From Clostridiales bacterium (lineage in GTDB: Bacteria > Bacillota > Clostridia > Christensenellales > Aristaeellaceae), in contig SFFH01000009.1 of NCBI GenBank assembly GCA_004557905.1, positions 21,555 to 85,554 on the forward strand: a stretch of DNA of 64,000 nt, written 5' to 3'. Both the position numbers and the translations under genes were made by a program. The number at the start of each line of letters is the position of its first letter. Position 1 is the first letter of the stretch. Below the pieces are notes generated by a model. That model was not told where the DNA came from. It did not search any database and saw only the letters and a list, made by a program, of their open reading frames with translations. This document shows, piece after piece, positions 55,451 through 63,779 of the stretch.

Positions 55451-56839
55451 CTACGCCCGCAGCTCGCGGTATGTCCCGCGGATGAGGAATGCCGCGATCA
55501 CGAACGTCAGCAGATCGGACACCGGCATGGAATAGAGCACGCCGTCCAGCCCGAAGAACCGGGGCAGCAGCAGCGCGAAGCCCACACCGAAGACGACCTC
55601 GCGGATCATGGACAGCGCCGTGGAGGCCGCCGCCTTGCCCAGCGCCTGCAGGAAGGTGAAGCACGCCTTGTTCACGCAGGCGAACACCACCATGCACAGA
55701 TACACACGGAACGCCCGCACGGCAAACGCCGTATAGTGCACGCTCTCGTTTGCCGCGCCGAAGATGGCGATCAGCTGGCGCGGGAAGCCCTCCGCCAGAA
55801 CCAGCGCAGCCAGGCCCACCAGCGTTTCCGCCGTCAGCAGCCGGGTGAACAGCTCGTGCACGCGGTCCTTGTGTCCTGCGCCCATGTTGAAGCCGGCAAT
55901 CGGAATGCAGCCCGCCGCCATGCCCACGACGATGGAGATCACAATCTGGAAGAACTTCATCACGATGCCGACGACAGCCATCGGAATCTGTGCGTACTGC
56001 GCCTGCGAGAAGACCGGATCCGCCGCCCCGTAGCGGCGCAGCATGTTGTTCACCGCCGCCATCGCAGCTACCAGGCTGATCTGGGACAGGAAGCTCGTCA
56101 TGCCGAGCGTCAGCGTCCTCATGCAGATTTTGCCGCTGAGCCTGAAATCTCCCGCGGCAGGGCGGATGACCGTCATGCGCAGCAGATAGCCTGCCGAGAG
56201 GGCAGCCGTCGCCATCTGGCCGAGCACCGTCGCCACGGCCGCGCCCATCATGCCCCACCGGAAGAGGAAGATAAAGATGGGGTCCAGGATGATGTTGATG
56301 ACCGCGCCCGTCAGCGTGGCCACCATGGCGAACTTCGGATTGCCGTCTGCGCGGATGATCGGGTTCATCGCCTGGCCAAACATATAAAACGGAATGCCCA
56401 GCGTGATGAAGAAGAAGTATTCCCGGGCGCAGGCAAACGTCTCCGCGTTCACCGTGCCGCCGAACATCGCGATGATCGTCTCGTCAAAGAGCAGGTAGAT
56501 GGCCGTCAGGATCACGCTGCTCACGAGCGCCATCACCACGGAATTGCCCACGCTCTTTTTCGCCGTCTCCGGCTGCCGCCTGCCCAGGCTGATGCTCACA
56601 AACGCGCAGCAGCCGTCGCCGATCATCACGGCAATGGCCAGGGCGACGACGGTCAGCGGGAAGACGACCGTGTTCGCCGCGTTGCCGTAGGAGCCCAGGT
56701 CGCTCGCATTGGCGATAAAGATCTGATCGACGATGTTGTACAGCGCGCCGACCAGCAGCGAGATGATGCAGGGAACGGCGTACTGCTTCATCAGCCTGCC
56801 CACGCGCTCCGTCCCCAGAAACTGATTGGTCTGATTCAT
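55451..56839 (-). CDS. MATE-family multidrug/sodium antiporter
   Basis: This 462-residue exporter has twelve helices in two homologous halves (VPCIISLLVGALYNIVDQIFIAN and the later ISLVAAMAAVNNMLRRYG). It has the MepA-type MNPIIRADGNPKFAM, with INIILDPIFIF in helix 5 and the matching PIAGFNMGAGHKDRV in the C-half. The ATG at 56839 with AGAGGAA is preferred to one 15 codons upstream, which lies in a terminator hairpin. Substrates probably include cationic drugs or dyes by family; none is proven. Confidence 0.9.
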   Translation of the reverse strand: MNQTNQFLGTERVGRLMKQYAVPCIISLLVGALYNIVDQIFIANASDLGSYGNAANTVVFPLTVVALAIAVMIGDGCCAFVSISLGRRQPETAKKSVGNSVVMALVSSVILTAIYLLFDETIIAMFGGTVNAETFACAREYFFFITLGIPFYMFGQAMNPIIRADGNPKFAMVATLTGAVINIILDPIFIFLFRWGMMGAAVATVLGQMATAALSAGYLLRMTVIRPAAGDFRLSGKICMRTLTLGMTSFLSQISLVAAMAAVNNMLRRYGAADPVFSQAQYAQIPMAVVGIVMKFFQIVISIVVGMAAGCIPIAGFNMGAGHKDRVHELFTRLLTAETLVGLAALVLAEGFPRQLIAIFGAANESVHYTAFAVRAFRVYLCMVVFACVNKACFTFLQALGKAAASTALSMIREVVFGVGFALLLPRFFGLDGVLYSMPVSDLLTFVIAAFLIRGTYRELRA

Positions 56840-56858
56840 GTTGCTTCCTCTGCTTTGC

Positions 56859-56911
56859 AAAAATAAAACGAGCGGCACGCGCAACCGGAATTACGCACAT
56901 GTGCCACTCGT
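56859..56911 (-). terminator. terminator between the oxidoreductase and MATE genes
   Basis: ACGAGTGGCAC and GTGCCGCTCGT pair over 11 bp (one G-U) on the minus strand, followed by TTTTATTTTT. It ends 20 bases before the MATE start, so it could also act as an attenuator. Confidence 0.8.
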
Positions 56912-56960
56912 TGTGTGGTTTATTCTACTTCATCTGTCCGCGCATTGCAAAGGCGTTTTT

Positions 56961-58253
56961 TCACAAAATGCCGCGCACGTCCTTGAGCTCCACCGCCATG
57001 CCGCTGCTTTTGCGCGACCGCTCCGCCGCGAAGGCGATGTAATGGCTCTCATTGGACGCCTCCAGCGTCGTCATGCGCGGGGTGGGCTTGCCCGTCTCGC
57101 CGTGCATGCGCATCAGCTCCTCGATCATCCGGCCGTCGCCGCCGCCGTGACCCGCCAGGTCGCGCGAGAGCGCCGCCACGTCGATCGTCGTCTCCGGCTT
57201 GCCGAACGGGCGGACGCGCAGGATGTTGCTCTCCATGTCGCCCTCGATGCAGCCGTGCGTGCCCATCACGCGGATCGTCCGCCCGCCGTGCTCGCAGAAC
57301 GCCGTCATCATCAGCTGGCAGAGCACACCGTTTTCCATCTCCATGTTCACGATCTGGCTGTCCACCACGTCGTTGTCGCAGGCATAGACGCAGCGACCGT
57401 ACGGGCCGGTCTCGATTGCCGCGCGGATCTTCTCCTCCGTCGGCTCCTGTGCGAGGATATTGCACGGCCAGTCTGTGTTGCCGCGCAGAATGCCCGTCTT
57501 TTCATTCGTTAGGTAGATCTTCTCTGCGTCGTAGGGGCAGTCTGCCTTCGCCCGGCAGCCGGCCGTGCAGCGCGCCGCCGCGCCCTCGGGCGCACATTCC
57601 GGCCGGAAGTGGCGCAGGCTGCCGAAGGAGGACACCCGCGCGCACCGCTGGCCCGTCAGCCAGACGAGGTAATCCAGGTCGTGACAGCACTTAGCCAGCA
57701 GCATGAACGTCGATTCCTCTTCCCTGCGCCAGTTGCCGCGCACGAAGCTGTGCGCCTGATGCCAGTAGCCCACGTTCTCCAGCGCCTGAATGCACATCAC
57801 CTCGCCGACGTCGCCGCGCGCGATGGCCTCAAAGATCTGCTCAAAGAACGGCGCGTAGCGCAGCACATGGCAGACGACCACACTGCGGCCCGCCTCCCTC
57901 GCCGTCCGCTCGATCAGCTCGACGTCAGCCTGCGACGTGGCAATCGGCTTCTCCAGCAGCAGGTGGTAGCCCTTCTTCATCGCCGCCACCGCGTGGCGAA
58001 CATGCATCGCGTCCTGCGTGCAGATGAACGCCACGTCGGCCAGCCGCTCGCGGGCAAACATCTCCTCGCCCGTCTCAAAGCACATGTCCGCCGGGACGTT
58101 GTAGCGCCTGCGCACAGCTTCTCGCTTTTCCTCAATCGGTTCGGCCACGGCGGCGATCACCATCTGGCCGGGCAGTACCTCGCTCATCGGCGCATAGGTG
58201 TCCTTGCCGCGGCTGCCCAGGCCGCAGATCGCCACACGTACGGGATAGCTCAT
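56961..58253 (-). CDS. Gfo/Idh/MocA-family dehydrogenase with a Cys-rich insert
   Basis: The 430-residue NAD(P)-dependent enzyme starts VRVAICGLGSRGKDTYAP and has AFICTQDAMHVRHAV, the catalytic EKPIA, and a C-terminal alpha/beta domain with CCHDLDYLVWL. Around residues 215-235, CAPEGAAARC, CRAK and CPYDAEKIY bring four cysteines together, a possible metal site seen in a subgroup of this family. GGAGG precedes the ATG at 58253 by 7 bases. Substrate not assigned. Confidence 0.87.
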   Translation of the reverse strand: MSYPVRVAICGLGSRGKDTYAPMSEVLPGQMVIAAVAEPIEEKREAVRRRYNVPADMCFETGEEMFARERLADVAFICTQDAMHVRHAVAAMKKGYHLLLEKPIATSQADVELIERTAREAGRSVVVCHVLRYAPFFEQIFEAIARGDVGEVMCIQALENVGYWHQAHSFVRGNWRREEESTFMLLAKCCHDLDYLVWLTGQRCARVSSFGSLRHFRPECAPEGAAARCTAGCRAKADCPYDAEKIYLTNEKTGILRGNTDWPCNILAQEPTEEKIRAAIETGPYGRCVYACDNDVVDSQIVNMEMENGVLCQLMMTAFCEHGGRTIRVMGTHGCIEGDMESNILRVRPFGKPETTIDVAALSRDLAGHGGGDGRMIEELMRMHGETGKPTPRMTTLEASNESHYIAFAAERSRKSSGMAVELKDVRGIL

Positions 58254-58274
58254 ATTCGTTCCTCCTTCATGATG

Positions 58275-58378
58275 CAAAAGCGGAGCGTGCCCGCACTCAC
58301 CTTCGAGCAGCTTCGCAGAATGAAGCTGTTCGTTTTCGCTGCATGATCCTTCGCGCAATGATTCATAAACCGAAAAAT
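58275..58378 (+). repeat. ~105-bp interspersed repeat, copy D
   Basis: AAAAGCGGAGCGTGCCCGC, CTTCGAGCAG, TTTTCGCTGCATGATC, TTCGCGCAATGATT and AAAAA. It is the most diverged full copy and lies between the oxidoreductase and PTS genes. Confidence 0.75.
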
Positions 58379-58409
58379 CCCCATGCCGTGTGGGCCACGG
58401 CACAGGGAT
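58373..58409 (-). terminator. terminator of the PTS EIICB gene
   Basis: ATCCCTGTGCCGTGG paired with CACGGCATGGGGAT, then TTTTTC on the minus strand. Confidence 0.88.
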
Positions 58410-58422
58410 CGGTCAAAGCGGA

Positions 58423-59916
58423 TTACTTCGCGAGCTTCTTGAACTCGTCGTAGACGAACTGCACCTTCGGTCCAATGATGACCTGCACGCTGGTCTTGCC
58501 CGGGCGGATGACGCCGGCGCAGCCGGAGCTCTTGATCTTGGCCTCGTTCACCAGCAGGCGATCCTTGACCTCCAGGCGCAGACGGGTGATGCAGTGATCG
58601 ATGGAAGCCATGTTCTCCTTGCCGCCGCAGCCCTCGAGGATGATGGCCGCCATGGCGGTGTAGTCGTCGTTCTTCAGCTCGATCTTGGTCTCCGCATCCT
58701 GATCGTCCTCACGGCCCGGGGTCTTCAGATCCCACTTGGTGATGGCGAACTTGAACACGAGGTAGAACACCACGAAGGCGGCGATGCCCAGCGGCAGGAT
58801 CAGCCAGGTGTTATGCGCAGCCGGCAGGGAGGCGGAGAAGATGAGGTCGGTCAGGCCCGCGGAGAAGCAGAAGCCGGCGCGGAAGCCCAGCGCGACGGTG
58901 ATGGTGGTGAAGATGCCGTAGAGCGCGGCGTACACCACGTACAGCGGGAACGCGAGGAACATGAACGCGAACTCGAACGGCTCGGTCACGCCGCACAGCA
59001 TCGCGCAGACGGCAGCGGCGCCAACCAGGCCGATGGCGGCCTTGCGCTTGGCGGGCTTGGCGGTCTGGATCATCGCGACGGCAGCACCGGCGATACCGAA
59101 CATCATGCACGGGAAGAAGCCGGCCATGTACATGCCGACGGACCAGTCGATCACGGTGCCGTTGGCCATGGTGTCGCCCTGCACGAGCGCGCCCCAGTAC
59201 GCGGTCAGATCGCCCAGGCCGATGGTGTCAAACCAGAACACGTTGTTCAGCGCGTGATGCAGACCGGTCGGGATCAGCAGGCGGTTGAGGAAGGCGTAGA
59301 TGCCGGCGCCCACCGCGCCCATGCCCTTGATGCCGTTGCCGATGGCAACCAGCACGCCGAAGATCATCGGCCAGACGAACAGCAGGATCGCGGAGACGAC
59401 GATGGAGACCACGCCGGTCACGATAGCGACGGAGCGCTTGCCGGAGAAGAAGGCCAGCACGTCCGGCAGCTTGGTGCCCTTGAACTTGTTGTAGCAGGTG
59501 GCGCCGATGATGCCGGCGAGGATGCCGGTGAACGGGTTGGCGATCTTGGCGAACGCAACGGCGTTGACCGGATCAGCGATCATACCCGGGGCGATGGTGC
59601 TCACGGAGCCGGTGGACAGCAGCGTGGTCATCATCAGCCAGGAAACCAGACCGGCCAGGCCGGCGGTACCGTTGTTCTCCTCGGCAAGGCCGACGGCCAC
59701 GCCGATGGCGAACAGAAGCGCCATATTGTCAATCAGCGCCGCGCCGGCCTTCACGAGGAAGAAGCCGAGCACATACGCAAAGCCCTCGGTCGCACCGGCC
59801 GCGCCCATGACGGCGGGAGCCAGCGCATAACCGATGCCCATCAGAATGCCGCAGATCGGCAGACAGGCAACCGGCAGCATCAGCGCGCTGCCCAGTTTCT
59901 GCAGTTTACGCATCAT
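58423..59916 (-). CDS. nagE: PTS N-acetylglucosamine/glucose-type EIICB permease
   Basis: This 497-residue phosphotransferase permease imports and phosphorylates an amino sugar or glucose. The EIIC part runs from LQKLGSALMLPVACLPICGIL with about ten helices, and the substrate region GLHHALNNVFWFDTIG and GVTEPFEFAFMFLAFPLY are typical of NagE. The EIIB domain holds its phosphorylated Cys in DHCITRLRLEVKD. AGGAGG lies 9 bases before two adjacent ATGs. It follows the separate EIIA gene by 89 bases. Choice of N-acetylglucosamine over glucose is by similarity of motif wording. Confidence 0.88.
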   Translation of the reverse strand: MMRKLQKLGSALMLPVACLPICGILMGIGYALAPAVMGAAGATEGFAYVLGFFLVKAGAALIDNMALLFAIGVAVGLAEENNGTAGLAGLVSWLMMTTLLSTGSVSTIAPGMIADPVNAVAFAKIANPFTGILAGIIGATCYNKFKGTKLPDVLAFFSGKRSVAIVTGVVSIVVSAILLFVWPMIFGVLVAIGNGIKGMGAVGAGIYAFLNRLLIPTGLHHALNNVFWFDTIGLGDLTAYWGALVQGDTMANGTVIDWSVGMYMAGFFPCMMFGIAGAAVAMIQTAKPAKRKAAIGLVGAAAVCAMLCGVTEPFEFAFMFLAFPLYVVYAALYGIFTTITVALGFRAGFCFSAGLTDLIFSASLPAAHNTWLILPLGIAAFVVFYLVFKFAITKWDLKTPGREDDQDAETKIELKNDDYTAMAAIILEGCGGKENMASIDHCITRLRLEVKDRLLVNEAKIKSSGCAGVIRPGKTSVQVIIGPKVQFVYDEFKKLAK

Positions 59917-60005
59917 AAGTGAAACCCTCCTGAATCTCTCTTCTTCTATCAAAAGCCATCGGCCCACGATGGCTCTCAATCCACCCGTTCCGTTTCTTCA
60001 GTGTA

Positions 60006-60494
60006 TTACTTCTTGCCCAGCCGGATGACCGTGTCGCCCTCCGCGACGGTCTTGCCCGTCACGGTCTCGAACGCGGCAAAGTCGTCGCTGTTGCACACGA
60101 CGACCGGCGTGATGGTGTCATAGCCTTCCGCCGTGATCGCGTCCTTGTCAAACTCGATGAGCAGCTGACCCTTCTTCACCTTGTCGCCCGCCTTGCAGTG
60201 CACGGTGTAGTGCTTGCCCTGCAGGTTCACGGTGTCGATGCCCACATGGATGAGCATCTCCACGCCGTCCTCGGTGGTCAGGCTGACGGCATGGCCGGTC
60301 TCAAACATCATGTCGACGGTCGCGTCGCACGGCGCGACCACGCGGCCCGCAGTGGGCTTGATCGCCATGCCCTTGCCAAGCATCTCCTCGGCGAAGGTCG
60401 GGTCGTTCACCTCGCTGGAAGCGACGGCCTCGCCCGCCACCGGCGCGCCGATCTCGTCGAGCTTCTTGCCAAAGAGCTTATCAAACAGTCCCAT
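60006..60494 (-). CDS. crr: PTS glucose-family EIIA component
   Basis: The 162-residue cytoplasmic phosphocarrier passes phosphate from HPr to the EIIB domain. The phosphorylated His lies in VEMLIHVGIDTVNLQG, with a second conserved His-type site in DMMFETGHAVSL. ATGs at 60500 and 60494 are both in frame; the second has the better spacing from AGAGGGG. It is the first gene of the PTS operon and has a perfect promoter. Confidence 0.93.
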   Translation of the reverse strand: MGLFDKLFGKKLDEIGAPVAGEAVASSEVNDPTFAEEMLGKGMAIKPTAGRVVAPCDATVDMMFETGHAVSLTTEDGVEMLIHVGIDTVNLQGKHYTVHCKAGDKVKKGQLLIEFDKDAITAEGYDTITPVVVCNSDDFAAFETVTGKTVAEGDTVIRLGKK

Positions 60495-60569
60495 GGTCAT
60501 GATCCCCTCTCATACGTCGTTGCGGAATGATTCGCCTATGTGCAGGCGCACAAATCTTCGATTGCACAC

Positions 60570-60598
60570 AGTATAGCAAAATGTCGGACAAATGTCAA
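60570..60598 (-). promoter_or_regulatory. promoter of the PTS operon
   Basis: TTGACA-17-TATACT on the minus strand. A 10-bp palindrome, GACAAATGTC (60587-60596), overlaps the -35 and could bind a repressor. Confidence 0.85.
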
Positions 60599-60638
60599 AC
60601 CGATTCCAGACTTTTGTCGGGTTTCTTTCGCATTTTGT

Positions 60639-61385
60639 TCAAACCTCCGCTGTGATCGCCCGTTTTGCCGCGGCGACCGCCTCCGCGTCCGTCACGAAGC
60701 GCTCAAACTCGCTCATCATCGGCAGCCCCATGGGCACGCCCGCGCGCCTGAACGCCATGCCACTTGAAACCGTCCGCTTGGCCGAAAGATGGAAGGCCCG
60801 CGCGCCGGTCCGGGCATACAGCTGCGCGATGTTGCCCGCGTTCACGCCGCTGCCCGGCATGACCGTGAGGCGTCCCTCCGCCTGGCGGACCAGCCGCGCA
60901 AGCAGCGCCGCGCCCTCAAGTGCCGTCGCGCACTGGCCGGAGGTGAGGATTGTGTCAACACCCAGCGCCGCCGCCTGTTCAAGCGCCTCCTGCGCGTCGG
61001 CGCACACGTCAAACGCCCGGTGCAGCGTGAGCGTCAGGCCCACGGCCGCCGCCCGGCACGCCGCAAGGAATTCCGTGTCGAGCGAGCCGTCCGCGCGGAG
61101 CGCGCCGACCACCGCGCCACTGGCGCCCAGCGCCTTCAGCTGCGCGATCTGCTCGAGCTGCTCCTGCTTCTCGTCCTGCGTGAACAGGAAATCGCCGAAG
61201 CGCGGACGGATCAGCACGTTCACCGGCACGCCCAGCTTCGCCGCCTCGCGGATGAGCGACGGCGAGGGCGTGGTGCCGCCGATGAGGAGATTGGCGCACA
61301 GCTCCAGCCGGTCCGCGCCGCCGCGCACGGCCTCCCGCGCGGACTCCATCGAGTCCACGCACACCTCAATCAGGGGTCTTTCCAT
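60639..61385 (-). CDS. cutC: CutC-family TIM-barrel protein
   Basis: The 248-residue protein opens IEVCVDSMESAREAVRGGADRLELC and continues GTTPSPSLI, VNVLIRPRFGDFLFT, TLTLHRAFDVC, ILTSGQCATALEG and VMPGSGVNAGNI, all characteristic of CutC. A copper homeostasis role is the historical label and is not well established in bacteria. GGAGG precedes the ATG at 61385. It stands between the PTS operon and kdgK. Confidence 0.93.
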   Translation of the reverse strand: MERPLIEVCVDSMESAREAVRGGADRLELCANLLIGGTTPSPSLIREAAKLGVPVNVLIRPRFGDFLFTQDEKQEQLEQIAQLKALGASGAVVGALRADGSLDTEFLAACRAAAVGLTLTLHRAFDVCADAQEALEQAAALGVDTILTSGQCATALEGAALLARLVRQAEGRLTVMPGSGVNAGNIAQLYARTGARAFHLSAKRTVSSGMAFRRAGVPMGLPMMSEFERFVTDAEAVAAAKRAITAEV

Positions 61386-61460
61386 AGCTATCCTCCATGC
61401 GCAGAAAGAGGGCTGCACGGTGACAGCCCCCTTTTTCCCTGTCCGCAGGGGCAGGTATGC

Positions 61461-62546
61461 TCAGCGCTTGATGTCGTAATTCATGTTCATCAGGTTCTTG
61501 ATGCTCTGCACATCGTCCGTGATGTTCGCATCGCCGTGGATGGTGTGCTTGATGACGCTCGAGGCGACCGCGAAGTTGACCATGTCCATCGGCTTGTAGT
61601 CGTGGAACATCGCGTAGATCAGGCCGCTGGCGAACGCGTCGCCGCCGCCCACGCGGTCCAGGATGTTGAAGGTGAACATGCGGCTTTCAAACGTGTGTCC
61701 CTCGTACCACATGAACGCCTTGAGGCTGTTCTCCGAGCCGGAGTGCGTATAGCGCACATGGCGCGCGATGCACTGGAGGTTCGGATAGCGCTCCACAAAC
61801 CGCTGGAAGATCTCGTCCTGCTGCTCGTAGCTCGGCTGCAGCGGCACGCCGTCCTTCCAGTCGCCCTTGCTGTGATCCGTTTCGTCCTTCCACAGGTGAT
61901 ACGGCTCGATGCCCAGCAGCACGTCGACGTACGGCAGGCACTGGGTGCAGTAGTCGCGCGCCTCCTCCCAGGTCCAGAGCTTGGAGCGGAAGTTGCCGTC
62001 AAAGGAGACGGTCAGGCCCAGCTCCTTCGCGGTCTTGAGCATGTTCAGGATCAGCTCCGGGCAGTTGCCGCCGATGGCCGGGGTGATGCCGGACAGATGC
62101 AGCCAGTCAAAGCCCTCCAGCAGCGCGTGCAGATCCACGCCGGAGAAATCGTACTCGGTGAGGGCGCTGTGCTTGCGGTCATAGATGACCTTGCTGGGGC
62201 GAATGCCGTAGCCGGTCTCCAGATAATAGGTGCCCAGGCGATGGCTCGGGGTCTCCTCCGGGGTGGAGAGGATCACCGGCGTGCAGTGCACGTCATTGGA
62301 GCGCAGCATGCGGATGGCGCTCTTGCCGATGGAGTTGTTGGGCACGACGGAGAAGAACGTGGAATCGACGCCCAGGTTCGCCAGCGCCAGCGCGATGTTC
62401 GCCTCGGAGCCGCCGTAGCTGGCCTCAAAGCTCGACGCCATGCGCAGCTTTTCGTAGTTCGGCGGGGTCAGGCGCAGCATGATTTCACCCATGGTGATGA
62501 ACTTCTTGCCGGGCTTGTCGCTGATGAGCGGATTGTGATGAATCAT
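61461..62546 (-). CDS. kdgK: 2-keto-3-deoxygluconate kinase-like PfkB kinase
   Basis: This 361-residue ribokinase-family enzyme probably phosphorylates 2-keto-3-deoxygluconate. ITMGEIMLRLTPP and SFEASYGGSEANIALALANLG give the substrate-binding GGSEAN, and the catalytic loop DRVGGGDAFASGL retains the base Asp, with VGGGD in place of GAGD as in the KdgK group. No uronate-pathway partner (kdgA, uxa genes) is visible in the window. AAGGGA precedes the ATG. Confidence 0.87.
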   Translation of the reverse strand: MIHHNPLISDKPGKKFITMGEIMLRLTPPNYEKLRMASSFEASYGGSEANIALALANLGVDSTFFSVVPNNSIGKSAIRMLRSNDVHCTPVILSTPEETPSHRLGTYYLETGYGIRPSKVIYDRKHSALTEYDFSGVDLHALLEGFDWLHLSGITPAIGGNCPELILNMLKTAKELGLTVSFDGNFRSKLWTWEEARDYCTQCLPYVDVLLGIEPYHLWKDETDHSKGDWKDGVPLQPSYEQQDEIFQRFVERYPNLQCIARHVRYTHSGSENSLKAFMWYEGHTFESRMFTFNILDRVGGGDAFASGLIYAMFHDYKPMDMVNFAVASSVIKHTIHGDANITDDVQSIKNLMNMNYDIKR

Positions 62547-62597
62547 CGTTTCGTCCCTTCCTTCCGGTTATGTGCGGCTTTCGCTTCATGTCTGAGC

Positions 62598-63074
62598 ATG
62601 GCAGAAGCCGTCAAGACCAACGCAATGCGCATCCTCGAAAGGGAGGGCGTTCCCCATACCGTGCATATCTATGATCCCGATCTGGGCATCGACGGCGTGT
62701 CCGTCGCCCGGCAGCTCGGGCAGGACCCGCAGGCCGTCTTCAAAACGCTTGTCACCCAGGGCAAAAGCCGCCAGTTCTTCGTCTTCGTCATTCCGGTGAA
62801 CGCGACGCTCAGCCTCAAGCGCGCCGCGCAGGCCTGCGGCGAAAAGTCCGTGGAGATGATCCCGCAGAAGCTCCTTCTCCCGACCACCGGCTACGTGCAC
62901 GGCGGGTGCAGCCCCGTCGGCATGAAGAAGCTGTTTCCCACGTTCATCGACGAAACCGCCCAGCTCTTTGACACGATCTGCGTTTCCGCCGGCAAAGTCG
63001 GCGCGCAGGCGGAGCTTCCGCCGGATGAGCTCTGCCGCGTCACCGGCGCGAAGTACGCACAGCTGACGGATTGA
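62598..63074 (+). CDS. ybaK: Cys-tRNA(Pro)/Cys-tRNA(Cys) deacylase YbaK/EbsC
   Basis: This 158-residue trans-editing enzyme clears mischarged tRNA. TNAMRILEREGVPHTVHIYD, VFKTLVTQGKSRQFFVFVIPVNATLSLK (Lys of the active pocket) and VHGGCSPVGMKKLFP are diagnostic of YbaK. The first in-frame ATG is at 62598, and no Shine-Dalgarno sequence or promoter is apparent before it, which is odd beside the strong sites elsewhere. It is convergent with the 33-codon gene, sharing a bidirectional terminator. Confidence 0.9.
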   Translation: MAEAVKTNAMRILEREGVPHTVHIYDPDLGIDGVSVARQLGQDPQAVFKTLVTQGKSRQFFVFVIPVNATLSLKRAAQACGEKSVEMIPQKLLLPTTGYVHGGCSPVGMKKLFPTFIDETAQLFDTICVSAGKVGAQAELPPDELCRVTGAKYAQLTD

Positions 63075-63082
63075 CGCACATA

Positions 63083-63112
63083 AAAGAGGCTCCCGCCCTT
63101 GGGAGCCTCTTT
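63083..63112. terminator. bidirectional terminator
   Basis: A perfect 12-bp stem AAAGAGGCTCCC with a 6-base loop, A-run on one side and T-run on the other, between ybaK (+) and the small gene at 63134 (-). Confidence 0.9.
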
Positions 63113-63133
63113 CCATCTATCTGCACAGCGTTA

Positions 63134-63235
63134 TCAATTGCTTCTGCGGCCGCTGTTTGCCTTCACCGGGACCACTGCCAGCACATTCCATCGGATCAGC
63201 AGTTCAAGGACCTTCCACTTGAGCGTATCATACAT
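63134..63235 (-). CDS. 33-residue small protein of unknown function
   Basis: The frame encodes MYDTLKWKVLELLIRW, then NVLAVVPVKANSGRRSN. It is a short helix-forming hydrophobic stretch followed by a basic tail, which might be membrane-associated. AAAGG lies 9 bases before the ATG. A TTGCGG-17-TAAGAT promoter precedes it by about 40 bases, and the bidirectional terminator follows its stop by 22 bases. The unit is complete and independent. No family is recognised. Confidence 0.6.
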   Translation of the reverse strand: MYDTLKWKVLELLIRWNVLAVVPVKANSGRRSN

Positions 63236-63280
63236 GTCGATCATCCTTTCTCAGATGTCCTTGCTTCTTTGGATGATGGC

Positions 63281-63309
63281 ATCTTACCATACGCGCCCCT
63301 GCCCCGCAA
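63281..63309 (-). promoter_or_regulatory. promoter of the 33-codon gene
   Basis: TTGCGG-17-TAAGAT on the minus strand. Confidence 0.55.
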
Positions 63310-63394
63310 GAGAAAGGCGCCAAGCGATACAGGCGGCGCGCCCAAATGTCGGTTTTGCGCCTTCATTCCTTCCGCCCGCGCGGCAGAAAGCAGT

Positions 63395-63613
63395 TCAGTT
63401 GAACGCATGCTCAAGCAGCTGCGCCGGCAGAACGTCCAGAACATCGCAAAGCGCCGCAAGCTCCTCGAGCGACACCGGGCGCTCTCCCGCCTCCACGCGC
63501 ATCAGGTGAGTCGGGGAAAAACGCACGCGCCCGGCCATCCCCTCCAGGCTCAGTCCCGCCGCTTCGCGCGCCCTGCGTACGTTCTGTCCGATTGTTGCAT
63601 ACGAAACCTTCAT
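63395..63613 (-). CDS. XRE-family helix-turn-helix regulator, short
   Basis: The 72-residue protein is a single HTH_3 domain: IGQNVRRAREAAGLSLEGMAGRVRFSPTHLMRVEAGERPVSLEELAALCDVLDV, quoted here only as landmarks at residues 8-65. GGAGG eight bases before the ATG at 63613 is preferred to an upstream ATG at 63631. It is divergent from the XRE gene at 63780, and the A+T-rich gap between them carries palindromes. Confidence 0.88.
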   Translation of the reverse strand: MKVSYATIGQNVRRAREAAGLSLEGMAGRVRFSPTHLMRVEAGERPVSLEELAALCDVLDVLPAQLLEHAFN

Positions 63614-63674
63614 GTTGATCTCCTCCTTCAATCAAAATATGCCCAAATAGGTACAACCTATCTCGCTAAGCATT

Positions 63675-63703
63675 ATTCTACCATATATCGATTAATTAAT
63701 CAA
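63675..63703 (-). promoter_or_regulatory. promoter of the short XRE gene
   Basis: TTGATT-17-TAGAAT on the minus strand, overlapping the palindrome ATTAATTAAT. Confidence 0.6.
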
Positions 63704-63709
63704 GTATGA

Positions 63710-63749
63710 TTGTTTGATCCTTAATCAAATGATCAACTCTCCATATAAT
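63710..63749 (+). promoter_or_regulatory. promoter and operator candidates of the right-edge XRE gene
   Basis: TTAATC-17-TATAAT (63721-63749). The inverted repeat TTTGAT-CCTTA-ATCAAA (63713-63729) overlaps the -35, suited to control by one of the two XRE proteins. Confidence 0.5.
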
Positions 63750-63779
63750 GATGAAAACCATTCTATGGAGGGCCCTTCA

